Below are positions 1 through 11,226 of a stretch of DNA of 64,000 nucleotides, piece by piece. Under the pieces are notes generated by a model that was given only the letters and a program-made list of their open reading frames with translations, did not search any database and was not told the origin of the DNA. The stretch covers positions 1,304,611-1,368,610 of the forward strand of contig NW_003314310.1 in the NCBI RefSeq assembly GCF_000143415.4, in the 5' to 3' direction. This stretch comes from Selaginella moellendorffii (lineage: Eukaryota > Streptophyta > Lycopodiopsida > Selaginellales > Selaginellaceae). Position 1 is the first letter of the stretch. The number at the start of each line of letters is the position of its first letter. The position numbers were made by a program, and so were the translations under genes.

Positions 1-508
1 GGAATGGCTCTATGCGTTTGACGTGCATTGTAATGCCTACTTTCCTCTCTTCATCGTGCTCTACGGTGAGACTAGAAACAGACGTCGCTCTGAGTGGGAC
101 TGACGCCATCCTGCTGGTTGCAGTGATCCATTATTTCTTTTCTCCTCTGCTTATTCTTCGGGGGTTCGTCCCCACGCTGCTTTCCAACCTTTTCTTCTTG
201 GTTTCACTTTCATATTACCACTACCTCAATTTCCTTGGTTATGATGGTGAGTTCGCTGTAGTCTTGCCTTACCTAATGTGCTTGCTACTAGTCTTGCCTT
301 TTTTGGAGAGAACTACGTTCTTCCTGTATCCGGTGGCTGTCCTCGTTGTCCTCTTCCCGTGCGGTAAGTGTAGATATCTCAGGTATTAGTTTGTGTTTCT
401 CTCTCACTCGGTGCAAACTTCAGCATTGTTAGCAGGATTCAATCCGACGAGGTTTGTGTTAGGCCTGTATTTTTGAAGGGATCTCTGCTGAACTAAAACT
501 ATGCTTTG
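1..508. other. 5' flank of the receptor-kinase gene; no gene seen
   Basis: I see no supported gene here. One + frame is open from 12 to 389, but its product is a hydrophobic, T-rich shadow with no recognisable motif or codon pattern. The sequence is pyrimidine-rich and reads like promoter or upstream intergenic DNA. A distal exon of a gene to the left cannot be excluded. Confidence 0.4.
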
Positions 509-520
509 TATATATATAAT
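509..520 (+). promoter_or_regulatory. TATA-box-like stretch upstream of the GHR1-like gene
   Basis: A TATATATATAAT run lies about 220 bp upstream of the chosen ATG at 743. It would give a 5' leader of roughly 190 nt ending in a purine-rich GAGAGAAAGCGAGGGAGAG stretch. Only sequence and position support this; no transcript evidence is available. Confidence 0.35.
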
Positions 521-742
521 TTAGTGTTTGTGTGTGTCATTTTCAGCCGCCTCTCTCTTCATTGTGTGTTCACTGGCACTGCAAACCTTCAGATCTGCCT
601 GGCCAGCACGCTCTTCGAAGCTTGGACAAGCGGGCGGGAAGAAGATTGTATATTTTAACTAAGTAGTGTGAGGTGAGAGAAAGCGAGGGAGAGAAGGGTG
701 TTGCTGCGAGTGAGGCGAGGGAGGCGCTACGAGGTTAGCAGA

Positions 743-3700
743 ATGGTTGTCGAATGGGCAATGGTGGTGGTGATGGCGGCGGCAGCGCTGCTAGCGGTGC
801 AGCACCATGGGTGTAGAGGTGCCAGTGTTGACGACACTCAAGTGTTGCTGAGTTTTATGAAGGGAATAGACAAAGATCCGCTGGGCAGTCTCACCAAGTC
901 ATGGCTGCCGGAAAGCAAGGACTCCAATGGGTGCCCATCAAAGTGGCATGGTGTGTATTGCGACAACAAGGACGGCCGGGTGAGCCGGCTGGAGCTCCAA
1001 GGCTTGGGACTGTCTGGCCGCCTTTTGCCCGATACGCTGGGTGCTCTCCACTCGCTCGTCTACCTGTCGCTTGCCAACAACCTGCTGTCTGGCCCGCTCC
1101 CTGCCGACTTGGCTCGCCTCTCTCTCCTGGAGCAGCTCGATGTGTCGGGGAACATGCTGGACGGAGAGATGATCCCGGCAATGGGCAGCGGCTTGCGACG
1201 GTTGCAGAGGCTGTCCCTGGCCAACAACCGCCTGTCGGGGCCCATCCCGGCCGACGCCTTGACCGGCATGTCGGCACTCGAGGAGCTCGACCTGAGCAAC
1301 AATGCGCTCGTTGGCCCCATCCCAGCCTCGCTGGCGGCGCTGGAGCTGCTCCGGGTGTGCGACCTGTCGGGCAACCAGCTCAACGGCAGCCTCTCGGCGC
1401 AGCTGGGCCGTCTCCAGCACCTGGAGCTCCTCCACCTGGCCGCCAACCAGCTGACGGGCAGCATCCCCTCCTCGTGGATGCTGCTGCCCGCCATCCAGAG
1501 CCTCCACCTCGCCCTCAACCGCCTGTCGGGCCCCCTCCCTTGGATCGCCTCGCTTCTCCCCCCGGACCTGCTCTACGTCAACATGAGCTTCAACCGGCTC
1601 TCCGGCCCGCTGGCACCAGACGACGCCGCCAACAATCTCTTCGCCAACAAGATCCAGATCCTCGATCTCAGCGCCAACGCCCTGGCCGGCTCCCTCCCCT
1701 CGTTTGAGTTTGTCTTCTCGCTCCGGGTTCTCAAGCTCCGGGCCAACCAGTTCACGGGATTTGTGCCACCTGCGCTACTGTCGGCGGAAGCGTCACTGCT
1801 CGAGGAGCTGGATCTGAGCAACAACCGGCTCTCAGGTAAGAATGGCTGGCCTTATACATGTCTTTACGTGTGCATGCATGGCCACCACAGGGAATGTCTG
1901 GACGATCTCAGCTGCTCGCCTCACCCTGCTCAACCTCTCCCGCAACGCCTTGTCGGGCGGCCTGCCCCCACGGCTTGGCAGCTGCGCCCGAGTGGACCTC
2001 AGCGCCAACACCTTCTCCGGCAACTTGTCCGTCATGAGGTCGTGGGGCAACAGCTTGGAATGGATGGACCTCAGCAACAACTCCCTCTCGGGCGCACTGC
2101 CCAGCCAGACTGCGCAGCTCCTGCGCCTCACCTCACTCGCTTTTGCGAACAACAAGCTCGAGGGTGGCATCCCTGCTGCCTTCGCAAGCTTCCCCAAGTT
2201 GACGAGCTTGGACTTGAGCGGCAACACCTTGCTCGGCCCCATACCCCCCACCTTTTTCAACTCATGCACGCTCGTAGCACTCAAGCTCTCCAGCAACCGG
2301 CTCTCCGGGACAATTCCCGTCCCGACCGCCAGCGCCACCGACGCTCCATTGCGCCTTCTCGACTTGGCAAGCAACCAGCTGGATGGCGCTATTCCCTCCA
2401 GCCTCCTCACGGCCACCCTGCAGTTTCTCAACCTCAGCAACAACAAGCTATCGGGTGACATACCGGTGGACGTGACCAAACTCGATCGCCTGCAGCAGCT
2501 CGACCTCTCCTCTAACCAGCTCACCGGTTCCATCCCCTCAACGCTCGGTCCTCCTACACTCACTCTGCTCAACCTCTCCAACAACAACCTCTCGGGAGCC
2601 ATTCCGTCCCAGCTAGAATCCAAGTTCCCGCCTTCGTCCTTCTACCCTGGAAACGCCCAGCTCCTGTCCAATGGCTTCCCCAGCTGGAATGGCCATGCAC
2701 CACAGGCCAACCAGCCCTTGGGCCTTGTCAACAAAACCCGGCGGAATGGTCGAGTGTCTCCGTCTCTCAAAGCTGGCCTCCTCGGCGGTTGTGCTGCAGC
2801 CTTGCTACTAGCCCTCGCTATAGTCGGCCTTGTCTATTACAACAGGCAGCGGCAAAGTCAAGGTGACAACAAGTCTGGCATTCCGGTGTTTAAGATTGTG
2901 GAGAGAGATTTCAAGGTCCATCACCAGCAGCAGCCGCAGCAGGAGCAGCAGCAGCAGCAGCGGCAGGTAGAGAATGAGAAGGACGACAACGTGTTGAAAC
3001 GGTTGCCCTCGAGAAAGGGCTTCTTCTCGTCGCTGAGACCAGCAAGTGCGAGGGAGGAGGAGGGTGCCTTAGGCTGGAACTCCCCAGACAAGCTAGCAGG
3101 CGATCTTTTCCTTTGGGATGGCGACGTGCTCTTCACTGCCGAAGAGCTGTCACGAGCACCAGCGGAGGTTCTTGGCCGAAGCAGCCATGGAACGTCGTAC
3201 AAAGCAACACTGGACAGTGGTCATACCATCACTGTCAAGTGGCTCAAGGAAGGGTTGGCAAAGTGCAAGCGGGAATTCACCATGGAGGCCAGAAGGTTTG
3301 GAGGCATCAGGCACGACAACGTGCTCCCATTGCGGGGCTACTACTGGGGGCCCAGGGAACACGAGAAGCTCATCCTCACTGATTTCGTTGCCTATGGCAG
3401 CTTAGCGGACCGACTTTTAACTGCAGGTACGGTTCTCGTCTTGTGGTGCTCACCTACATCTAAATTACGTTGCAGAGAAGTCATCCGGTGTTGGCCGATA
3501 TCCACCATTGTCGTGGCCTCAGCGCCTACGAGTCTCCGCGGATATTGCCCGAGGCCTGTGCTATCTCCACGACGATCACAAGCTTGCGCATGGCAACCTC
3601 AAGGCGTCCAATGTTTTGTTTGAAGGATCCGACCTGCGTGGACGTCTCACCGACTATGGCCTGCACAGGCTCATGACCGCTGCGGGAACAGCCAGCCAGT

Positions 3701-4071
3701 TTGTCAATGCGGCAGCTCTTGGTTACAGAGCTCCAGAGCTGTCGAACATCAAGCGTCCAAAGCCAACCACCGGGGCGGATGTCTATGCCTACGGGGTCCT
3801 CCTGCTCGAGATCCTCACTGCCAAGGCTGCAGACGACGTCATCTCTGGGGGCTCCACTGCGGTCGATCTCCCAGAGTGGGTTAAGCTGCTCGTATCGCAC
3901 AACAGGTCCAGTGAGTGCTTTGACCCTCACCTGCATGCCGGCAGCTTGGAGCTGCAACAGCTTCTAACGCTTGCCTTGCGATGCATCTCAGCAGAGCCAT
4001 CAGCTCGGCCCGCCATTCGCATTGTCTACCAGGAGCTGCTCCCCATGCTTGAAGCCGCAGCAGCTGAATGA
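743..4071 (+). CDS. LRR receptor-like pseudokinase, GHR1 type
   Basis: Three exons (743-1835, 1891-3426, 3476-4071) with 55- and 49-bp GT-AG phase-1 introns give 1074 aa. The ATG at 743 is preferred because it starts directly on a signal peptide; the open frame to 698 has no ATG. Order: signal peptide, Cys-pair cap (CPSKWHGVYC), about 20 LRRs of roughly 24 residues, a membrane helix near 658-681, a poly-Gln linker near 708-722, then a kinase-like domain from about 780. The first splice keeps exact 24-residue LRR spacing. The ATP lysine (TVKW) and APE motif remain, but the catalytic loop is HGNLKASN instead of HRD and DFG is DYG, so it is very likely a pseudokinase. The segment AEELSRAPAEVLGRSSHGTSY is characteristic of plant GHR1, a plasma-membrane component of guard-cell hydrogen-peroxide/ABA signalling. 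The stomatal role here is inferred from family only. Confidence 0.9.
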
Positions 4072-4188
4072 TGGGGACACCAGTTCAAGTTTTGACTCGT
4101 GCACGGATGGTTGCATATGCTACTTACTATGTTGGCCGAGCTGACCTTTCACTCCTCACCTCTGTCTCGGCCACCTCTCACACTTCCT
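4072..4188. terminator. Shared 3' intergenic spacer between convergent genes
   Basis: Only 117 bp separate the stop codon of the receptor gene (+) from the stop codon of the coiled-coil gene (-). Both 3' UTRs must lie in or overlap this spacer. I see no canonical AATAAA, so polyadenylation sites cannot be placed; overlapping antisense 3' ends are likely. Confidence 0.5.
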
Positions 4189-5458
4189 CTATATCGTTCG
4201 AGCTGACCTGGGGCTGCTGCTTTTGGGAGACCCAGGAGACGATACGCTCCCACCATTAGCTCTGATCTTTTGTTCCACTTTAATAAGCTCCGCTTCCAGG
4301 CACACGCGCGTGGCTTCCAGGTTCTTCCTATCGTGTCTCTCCTTGTGCAGGCAATCCTTCATCAGCGCAATCTGGTCTTGTAAATCCTTGCACCGCTTGG
4401 CATTTCTTCTGGCGTTGAGACTCGTCTCGGTTACCCTCTGCCTATAAGTCACGACGTCACGGTTGGCCCTCTCCAGGGCCCGGCTTACAACCTGAAAAAC
4501 AGCAAGCGGTTCTTTTTGAGCCAAGAAAAGGGAAGCACTCACGTCCATGCAATTCTCTAGATGGTGATTAACTAGTTCTAGGTCTCCTGCTCTGTCTCTG
4601 ATTCGACACAGTTCCTTGTTCTCGCAGCAGAGCTGACTGTTCAAAGACTTGAGCCGCTTGACATCCTTTTGCAGCTTGGCTATCTCCTCCACGAAAACAT
4701 CCCGCTCCATTTCTATTTCCTGCGGGGAATCAGTATCATATACGTCTGTGGAGCAAAAGCAGTTGGATTAATACTTCTGCTGCTTACAATTAGCTTACTC
4801 TTGCGTGTGATATCCGAACGTCCCTCCGTAAGTGAGTTATCTCTTCGTGCTGGCCATCACAGATGTTCTGAAGCTCCTCGTACCTTATCTTCATTCCTAA
4901 TCATAGGACATTTAGGATTTCTTACGGTGTAAAACACCAAGCATACCTTGGAGTTTTGCTCTAACTCTAGTTGCTCCACTTGTCTTGTACGAGGGCATGT
5001 TCGTTTGCATCTCCATGTCTTTAATATCGTTCTCCAGCTTCCTGCTTTCTATTTCTTGTAAGCATGAAATGCTCGGAGCTAAACAATCACCTGTTCTCAA
5101 TCTTGACTGTCGATGCATGAACCTTGTCCCGCTTTAGATAAAACGCTTGATCGATGAGCATCCGTTTCAGACGTAGGGCTTCTTCCAGCAGTGACTCTTT
5201 GTCCCTACTCGCCAGCATCAATTTTTGGGTGAACGATGGGCTTCCTCCCCTAACTTTCGCACTTACCAAGCCCTCCGTCACTTCCACAACCCCTTCCGTA
5301 GGGTGCGGAGGAGTCGGAGGCACCCAAGCGCCTCCTCCACGCCGTGGATTTGGAGGATCCCATACAAATGGATCAAACGTGTTGGAAATGGGTGTCCCCT
5401 TGGAGCGCTTGCTGCTACACAGAGTCCGAGGTCTATAAACACTCTCCATGTCTTCCAT
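4189..5458 (-). CDS. Coiled-coil protein of unknown function
   Basis: I do not recognise the family. Five exons on the minus strand (5458-5091, 5041-4947, 4896-4799, 4719-4543, 4491-4189) join in frame to 346 aa. The introns are 49, 50, 79 and 51 bp. The 51-bp one (4492-4542) is a multiple of three and reads through, but has a GTGAGT donor and a TTTTTCAG acceptor, so I treat it as an intron. The N-terminus (about 1-60) is Pro/Gly-rich with WDPPNPRRGGG and WVPPTPPHP. From about residue 85 the protein is heptad-rich and charged (LLEEALRLKRMLID, then VEEIAKLQKDVKRLKSLNSQL), ending in a Ser/Pro tail (SPGSPKSSSPRSAR). A further GTAAGT inside exon 1 near 5263 could mark an extra intron. It is convergent with the receptor gene. 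A scaffold or cytoskeletal role would be a guess. Confidence 0.7.
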
Positions 5459-6300
5459 TTTCCTCAGAGCTTATAATTTAAAGCTGAGGTAGCTGACATC
5501 TCCAATGTTTACTATCTATTCTGCTCCTTGACCTAGCAAGGCTATGCATAACTTCCAACAGCAGAATATTCATTTAGTGCAGTGTAAGCCCATTGGTTAC
5601 TTGGGATTGACCGTTTCATTACGGAAGAACCAGTTTTGGGCTAGACTAAGCTCTAGACAAGGAGGATCCGGCATAGCGCAGCAAATACGTGAAAGAAAAA
5701 CAGGGCAGATCAAGATTCAAAAATGAAATAAAAATAACTTTGGTTAGGCACAAACCAAGTTTTAAATGTACCGGCACCGGCCTTCTCTCAATATGGAAAC
5801 GCCGGACGTCCCCCAACGGCAAATCGCTGCCCAGCCTACCGAGATCCATGGGAGCAAGACAAACTAAAGTCTACAGGCGACAGGGCACGCAGTTCGGAAA
5901 TCCGCCGGCAACACAACGCATGGCTTCTCACCCTGGAGAAAGCCCGATGTGCGACGAACGAAAATGGAAGGGAAAGAGTGTTCAACTTATTGTTCTATCT
6001 TTTTGAGGAAGTGGTATTTGGGGCTTATTTGTCGCTAAAACGATAGACTCCCAAATTGGAAGAAAAGTTTGTTCAAGGCGTCTGTGGAATCCCTCATAGA
6101 ATGGACGAGTGACGTAATATCTACTCCAGAGTCTTCTCCGCATATAACAAAACGTCTCCTGATAGAGCTGATAGACTGGCACCAGTTTCTGTGGTATTCA
6201 AAGGTTATATTTTAGATTATCGGACCTGTATTTCTGTTTATGTAGATTTTGGCTCGTGTTTATTTAATATATTAGCTGCAAAATATTGAGTTAAGATGGA
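5459..6300 (-). other. Upstream region of the coiled-coil gene, possible GC-rich first exon
   Basis: A GC-rich island (about 5760-5960) stands out from the AT-rich surroundings. On the minus strand it holds an ATG at 5849 opening MDLGRLGSDLPLGDVRRFHI before the sequence becomes AT-rich. A second minus frame (6182-5982, with RRLWSRYYVTRPFYEGFHRR) looks more protein-like than chance but has no supported boundaries. These could be 5' exons or leader of the neighbouring coiled-coil gene, or a separate small gene. No motif is recognised. Confidence 0.25.
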
Positions 6301-7235
6301 TTCCCATATGATCTCTTACAAAAGCCTGACCCTGTTTCCACCACGACATCCAGGGCATAGTGACTGCGAGCATCGGACATGTTGAAACACCACTCTTTTG
6401 GAATTTGGATCAAGCATTCCAAACTTCCGAGGAGAGAAGCTTCTTATCTCATGCTTCAACCATGTCGTGAACTACAAGTGTACTTCAAATAAGATATGAT
6501 TATTGGGATGGTTACAAAGTTGGGTGAAACGTCCCAGGAAATATACACAGATTCTGGATGCACTCACGGCCATGACAATCTTTTGGGATTGGGTATGAGC
6601 AACAATTTGCCAAAAGAAAGAAGGTGTTGTCTTCTTTAACATGGAGGTGTATAATAATTACAGCTATTCTGGGGGTCAACAAGACCAATAACGGTTTGAC
6701 CTCTTGACCTAGTGGAATCCCCAAGATCAGTTTTCTTGGGGTCAACAAGACCAGTAATTATGGAACAGAGGCTTCCTTTTCCTACTCTATGTAGCCATCC
6801 AACAATAGTGATAGGGAGAAACAAATCAGAAAGGTGAAGGAATAAAAAATGTGGAAGCCACTTACCTATACTGCTGGAAAACGCATGAGAGATTCTTTAT
6901 ATACAAGAAAATCATTTAAGAGTTCAATCATACCTTTGTGAGGATTGGAAGTTGTGTCTGCTGGAAATCCTTACAGCTGTTATCCTGATTCATGACTTGA
7001 ATATCACCAAGGACCTGGCACACCACAGTGCGTTCCACAGCAGCATGAGTATTAGCTTTATGCATTGAGCAACCATTACAGTGAAACTAGAGGTGGCCAT
7101 TTGAACATAACAAGGTTTCCCATCTTCCTTACTTTTTTCTTTTAATCTTTTCAGCTGGACCTTTGTAAGTAATATCATTGAAACCTTGTTTCCTATGAGA
7201 ATTAAATCTATCAGGAAAACTGGCAATGAAGATAT
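6300..7235. other. AT-rich intergenic DNA, possible TE remnant
   Basis: No gene is supported. A short phrase (GGGGTCAACAAGACCA) occurs twice, at about 6671 and 6740. Around 7050-7110 the minus strand shows clustered Cys/His codons that could be remains of a zinc knuckle, but the frame is broken. The right edge is set by the first sequence recognisable as the group D LTR. Confidence 0.3.
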
Positions 7236-7415
7236 TGGGGGGTTCCAAATGTATAGTAGGGATAATAGGTATATCAAACATGGCTGATCAACCTAAGGCA
7301 TAATTTAGCTAAACTTACATAGTTGTCCTTGTTCTGCATTCAACTTAAGTCTAAGCTTAAGTTCCATACCATGCTAGTTAGTGAAGTACCTAAATTTTCG
7401 TGTTAAATTAATGAT

Positions 7416-7780
7416 TGTAAGCTCCTGAATTTAAACTTCTTAGAAGGTAACCCAACTGAGTATTATTCAAACCCAATTATTCAAACCTAACTACCCAAGT
7501 ATCCCAAAACCTTTAACTGATTGAAAAGGGGATGTACTTTTATTCATGGGCTTTTTCCCTGTATATTTAAACCTTTATAAATTATCTCTCGAGTCATTCT
7601 CTTTGGTTGTTTATAATTCATTATGCTTCCATGCAAGTTCATGCCCTTGTGAATATAAGCTGAGAGTTACAAGAGCCCTACACCCTACCCCTCTAGTCAA
7701 GCCCAACCAAAGGTAAACTAAACTTCCAAAATGTCAATTTTAACAAATGGTGTGATTCCTCTAAAGTTATTCTTTTAGTA
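7416..7780 (-). mobile_element. Group F TRIM-like element, one LTR plus interior
   Basis: A 200-bp LTR (7416-7615) starts TGTAAGCTCC and ends TTGTTTATA, followed by about 165 bp of interior that matches the F interior at 31157-31358 in reverse orientation. The second LTR is not recognisable. It interrupts the first D-LTR fragment. Confidence 0.6.
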
Positions 7781-9552
7781 GCACTTTATTTAACTCTATT
7801 TTACATGTTAGTTTTGGTGTTGGGATGCTAAATGCTCTAAGTGTTCATGTCTTTTCATTCCTTGGGATATACACTCAAGAGTCATTCCATGCTCCAATTC
7901 CTTTGCTCCTTGTCTCTAGTTTGGGAGTTTGGCTCTGTCCCTCTGTTTAGTGGCCACCAAAACCCTTAAGTTATCATATTGCACTCCATAATTATCTTAT
8001 AATAAATCTATATAGGGTAAAGGGTGAAAACCACACCCGCTAGATCTATTAGTGAAGCATACCTACAAAATGTAGAGATTGTCCTAAACATGGTTTTGTT
8101 CCCACATCCAAATTTGTAATCTAGCACCATTTCTTAGTTAGGAAGTTTTATGATTATCCCATAAACTAACTCCTGAGACTACGGTGTCCTAGAGACTAAC
8201 TCTTAAGACTAAGGTGAAAGCCCAAAGTGTGTAGTCCTATACAGGTGTGAGGTTCCAAATGTATAGTAGGGATAGTAGATGAAGCATGGCCAACTAATCT
8301 AAGGCATAGTTTAGCTCCCTGCTTGTGTGCCTATCCTTGTTCTATGTCCAGATTGGGTCTAAACCAAGCTCTATACCATGTTAATTAGCGAAGTACTCAT
8401 ATCCTCTCGTTAAACCATTGGTATATTAAAATAGTGCTAAAATTTGTTTAAATTTTTTTTGTGTGTTAGTCTTGGCATTGGGATGCTGAATGCTTTAGGA
8501 CTATTCTAATTTTGCTCCATACTCATGTCCCTTCACTCCTTGGGTTATACACTCAAGAGTTGTTTTATGCTCCAATTCCTTCCCTTTTTGGTTGTAACTT
8601 GGGAGTTTAGCTTTGTGCCTTCATTCAATGGCCCAAAGCCCCAGAACTTAGGTTCTACTCTATTATTCTTAGCCCACATGTTCAATTGTTACATTGCACT
8701 CCATGGTTATTCTATAGTAAATCACAATAAGATAAAGGGTGAAAATCACGTACTATATTTAGTATCAAAAGATTATCCAATGAGATTGAGAAACTAGTCA
8801 TATTACATATGCAGAAATGAAAATAATGATCTGAATAGGTACACATTTGATTGTTATAGCTTCGCATGCATCCCTTGGGTATGGATTTTAGTTACCTTTT
8901 CATATTATATTGTATGAGCTTTCACTTAGGCTCACAAAATGGATTTAAGATATACTATTTTCACAAGTTTGTGCTTGGCTTGTGATTGAGGCACATTGGT
9001 AACTTAAAGTTACACTTTGAGTAGGCATCTAAAGATATATAGACATCTGAAGATATGTTCTTCATGATCAAAATTTAGGTATTCATTAGCATTTGCAAAT
9101 GTTGATATTAGATATAAAAAATATAGGCATAATGTTGCATACTTAAGCATATTGTTAGGTCATAAAAATTTGTATTGGGATGAACTTATATGAAGTTTTA
9201 AGTAGGAGGAAGTTGGTTGAGTCTTAAAAATTTGTAATTTTAAACTAAGAGTCATTCTTTCTCTAGGATGAAAAATTTTCCATAAATTTTCTTAAGCTTT
9301 TTCAATGGCTCTTTTGCTAATCATTTTGCTTGGAAACCATTTTGTTTTCAAAAGCTATTACAAACTAGTGAAGGGGATAGAGTTGACTTTGGTTAGTTTA
9401 GACTTTAGTACATAATTTGTATAATGTGGCCTAAAAAAGAATATTAACTTTTAGGGCTAAGGCAATTAGATTGAATAGAGTCTAGATTTAACATAGAAAA
9501 GTAGCTATGGTGCTTTTTTAGAAAGGTGACCATTATACCTTTCTATTATAAT

Positions 9553-9745
9553 TGTAAGCTCCTGAATTTAGACTTCCCGAGAGGTCACTCAGCCGAGTAT
9601 TATTCAAACGCAAAGACGTTTGACTCCAAATATCCCAAGATCTTAACCGATTGGAAAGGGGGTGCACTCTTATTTATGAGCCTTTTCCCTCTATATTTGA
9701 ACCCTCATGGATCATCTCTCGAGTCGTTCTTTTTTGTTGTTTACA
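9553..9745 (-). mobile_element. Group F solo LTR with perfect target duplication
   Basis: A 193-bp LTR begins TGTAAGCTCC and ends GTTGTTTACA. It is flanked by ATAAT on both sides (9548-9552 and 9746-9750), and the D interior resumes immediately after it. The identical 5-bp duplication defines the LTR ends of group F. Confidence 0.85.
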
Positions 9746-10244
9746 ATAATGATATAGTTGGTGGCAAGTTGCATTTTGTATTTCGTTAAACTCTATGAGA
9801 GTAGTGAGCTCTCATTGATATTGAATTAGTTTTTTTTAGCCTTATGCCTTGGCTAAGGATGGTGATATCGAATTTAGTTTTTGCTATTGAGATATTAGTC
9901 TTGTCTATTAGGAGGTTGTGTACTTATATAAGTCTATCTCATAATCTTCACTTTAGTTTCAGCTAAATGTTGATCATGCTTAGTTAGCCTCTTTGGTTAT
10001 ATTTAGAGGTATTGGCTATACATATAAATAGGGCTTATTTCTATATATTTGAATTTAAGTAGTCATTTTATCCATATACTTGTCTGTGATATTTTATGTT
10101 GTACCTTGGGTGTTAACTTTCCGTAGGACAAGTATATGGTGTAAGCAACTAAATTTTCCATTCTACTTTAGTCACTTAATCATGCCCTTTACCACTTGAA
10201 GGAGTCCTACTCATAGCCTCTGTAGATCCTCATTTTAACTTGAA

Positions 10245-10599
10245 TATAAGCAACCAAAGAAAATAATTTGAGAGATGATTTATAAAGGTTCGAATATAGA
10301 AGGAAAGAGCTTATAAATAAGAGTGCACTCCCCTTTTCAATTGATTAAAGGTTTTGGGATACTTGGGGTTAAATGTCCTTGGATTTGAGTAATACTAAGT
10401 TGGGTAACCTCTTAAGAAGTTTAAATTTAAGAGCTTATATTTGGTATTAAAGGGGTCTTAAATCTGACTCTTTTTGTTAGCTAAAGGAATCATACCACAT
10501 GTTGATCGACATTTGGTAGATCTAATTTTCTCTAATTGGGCTTAACCCAAGGGGTAGGGTATCAAGAGAGCGGGATAAATCCAAATTCAGAAGCTTACA
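10245..10599 (+). mobile_element. Group F TRIM-like element
   Basis: A 195-bp 5' LTR (10245-10439) ends GAGCTTATA and is followed by a tRNA-Met-type primer-binding site TTTGGTATTAAAG. The interior is about 130 bp, then only the last bases of the 3' LTR remain (ending 10599). Flanks TTGAA (10240-10244) and TTGAG (10600-10604) look like a target duplication with one change. No coding capacity. Confidence 0.6.
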
Positions 10600-11226
10600 T
10601 TGAGGTAGTTGCTAGCCCCCCGATGTGTGTTCTCACAACCACATTGAGCTTGCACTTGGTTTAAATGCTCTACGTGTCTAATCCCATACCAATTTTGCAC
10701 TCAATTCAAATGCTCCACATGTTTGGTCCCACTTTAGACATCTAAAGTTATCATCAGTGAAAACTAGAAGAATTCTAGTGTAGTTAAGCTTGTGATTGTG
10801 ACTAGCTGCACAGGTTTGCTACTATGGTTGTAGAACAATAGAGGGCTTTCGATGTCATTGGTTTTGCATTGGCACATTAATTCTTGCCTTGGAACAAGCT
10901 ACCAAACACATTAGTTAATTAGAAATTAATATGAGACCTTCAATCCCCAAGAAAGCTCATGCAAGTGGTCGTGAGTAAGGATAAGCTTGACACCACTAGA
11001 ATATTTTGAGTCTTAAGCAAATGGATGTGCATTGGTGATAAACTAAAATACAATAGAGATAGGGATAAGGGTCGAGTGCTAACTCTTCCCCTTAACTACT
11101 CCTAAATGGTGGCAATCACCATTTCTTCTTGAGTCCTAATTGTCAAGATCATAACCTTGAGTGTCAAGGTCATAATCTTGACTGTCAAGAAAATGCTTGA
11201 ATGCATGGTTAATCTGCTGTACTTCA

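Larger units (their letters stand above)
7236..10139 (+). mobile_element. Group D LTR retrotransposon fragment (non-coding, LARD-like)
   Basis: Two diverged D-LTR pieces lie in + orientation (about 7236-8042, interrupted by an F element, and about 8050-8757). They show the hallmark GGTTCCAAATGTATAGTAGGGATAG phrase in two parts and a LTR end near 8757, followed by a decayed primer-binding site TTTAGTATCAAAAG (8758-8771). The interior from there to 10139 matches, in reverse orientation, the interior of the D element between 33429 and 38388 and has no open frame. It is cut at 10140 by an inverted A-LTR. Confidence 0.65.

Noticed and set aside
12-389. Hydrophobic 125-codon + frame at the left edge
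   Set aside because: No motif, no supported splice sites and a T-rich composition; likely chance.
698-742. Longer N-terminus for the receptor gene
   Set aside because: The frame start at 698 is GTG; the ATG at 743 gives a normal signal peptide.
1836-1911. Alternative 76-bp first intron of the receptor gene
   Set aside because: The frame is kept, but one leucine-rich repeat would be 7 residues short; the acceptor at 1890 keeps 24-residue spacing.
1832-2623. 263-codon minus-strand frame opposite the LRR exon
   Set aside because: Antisense shadow of the GC-rich LRR coding region.
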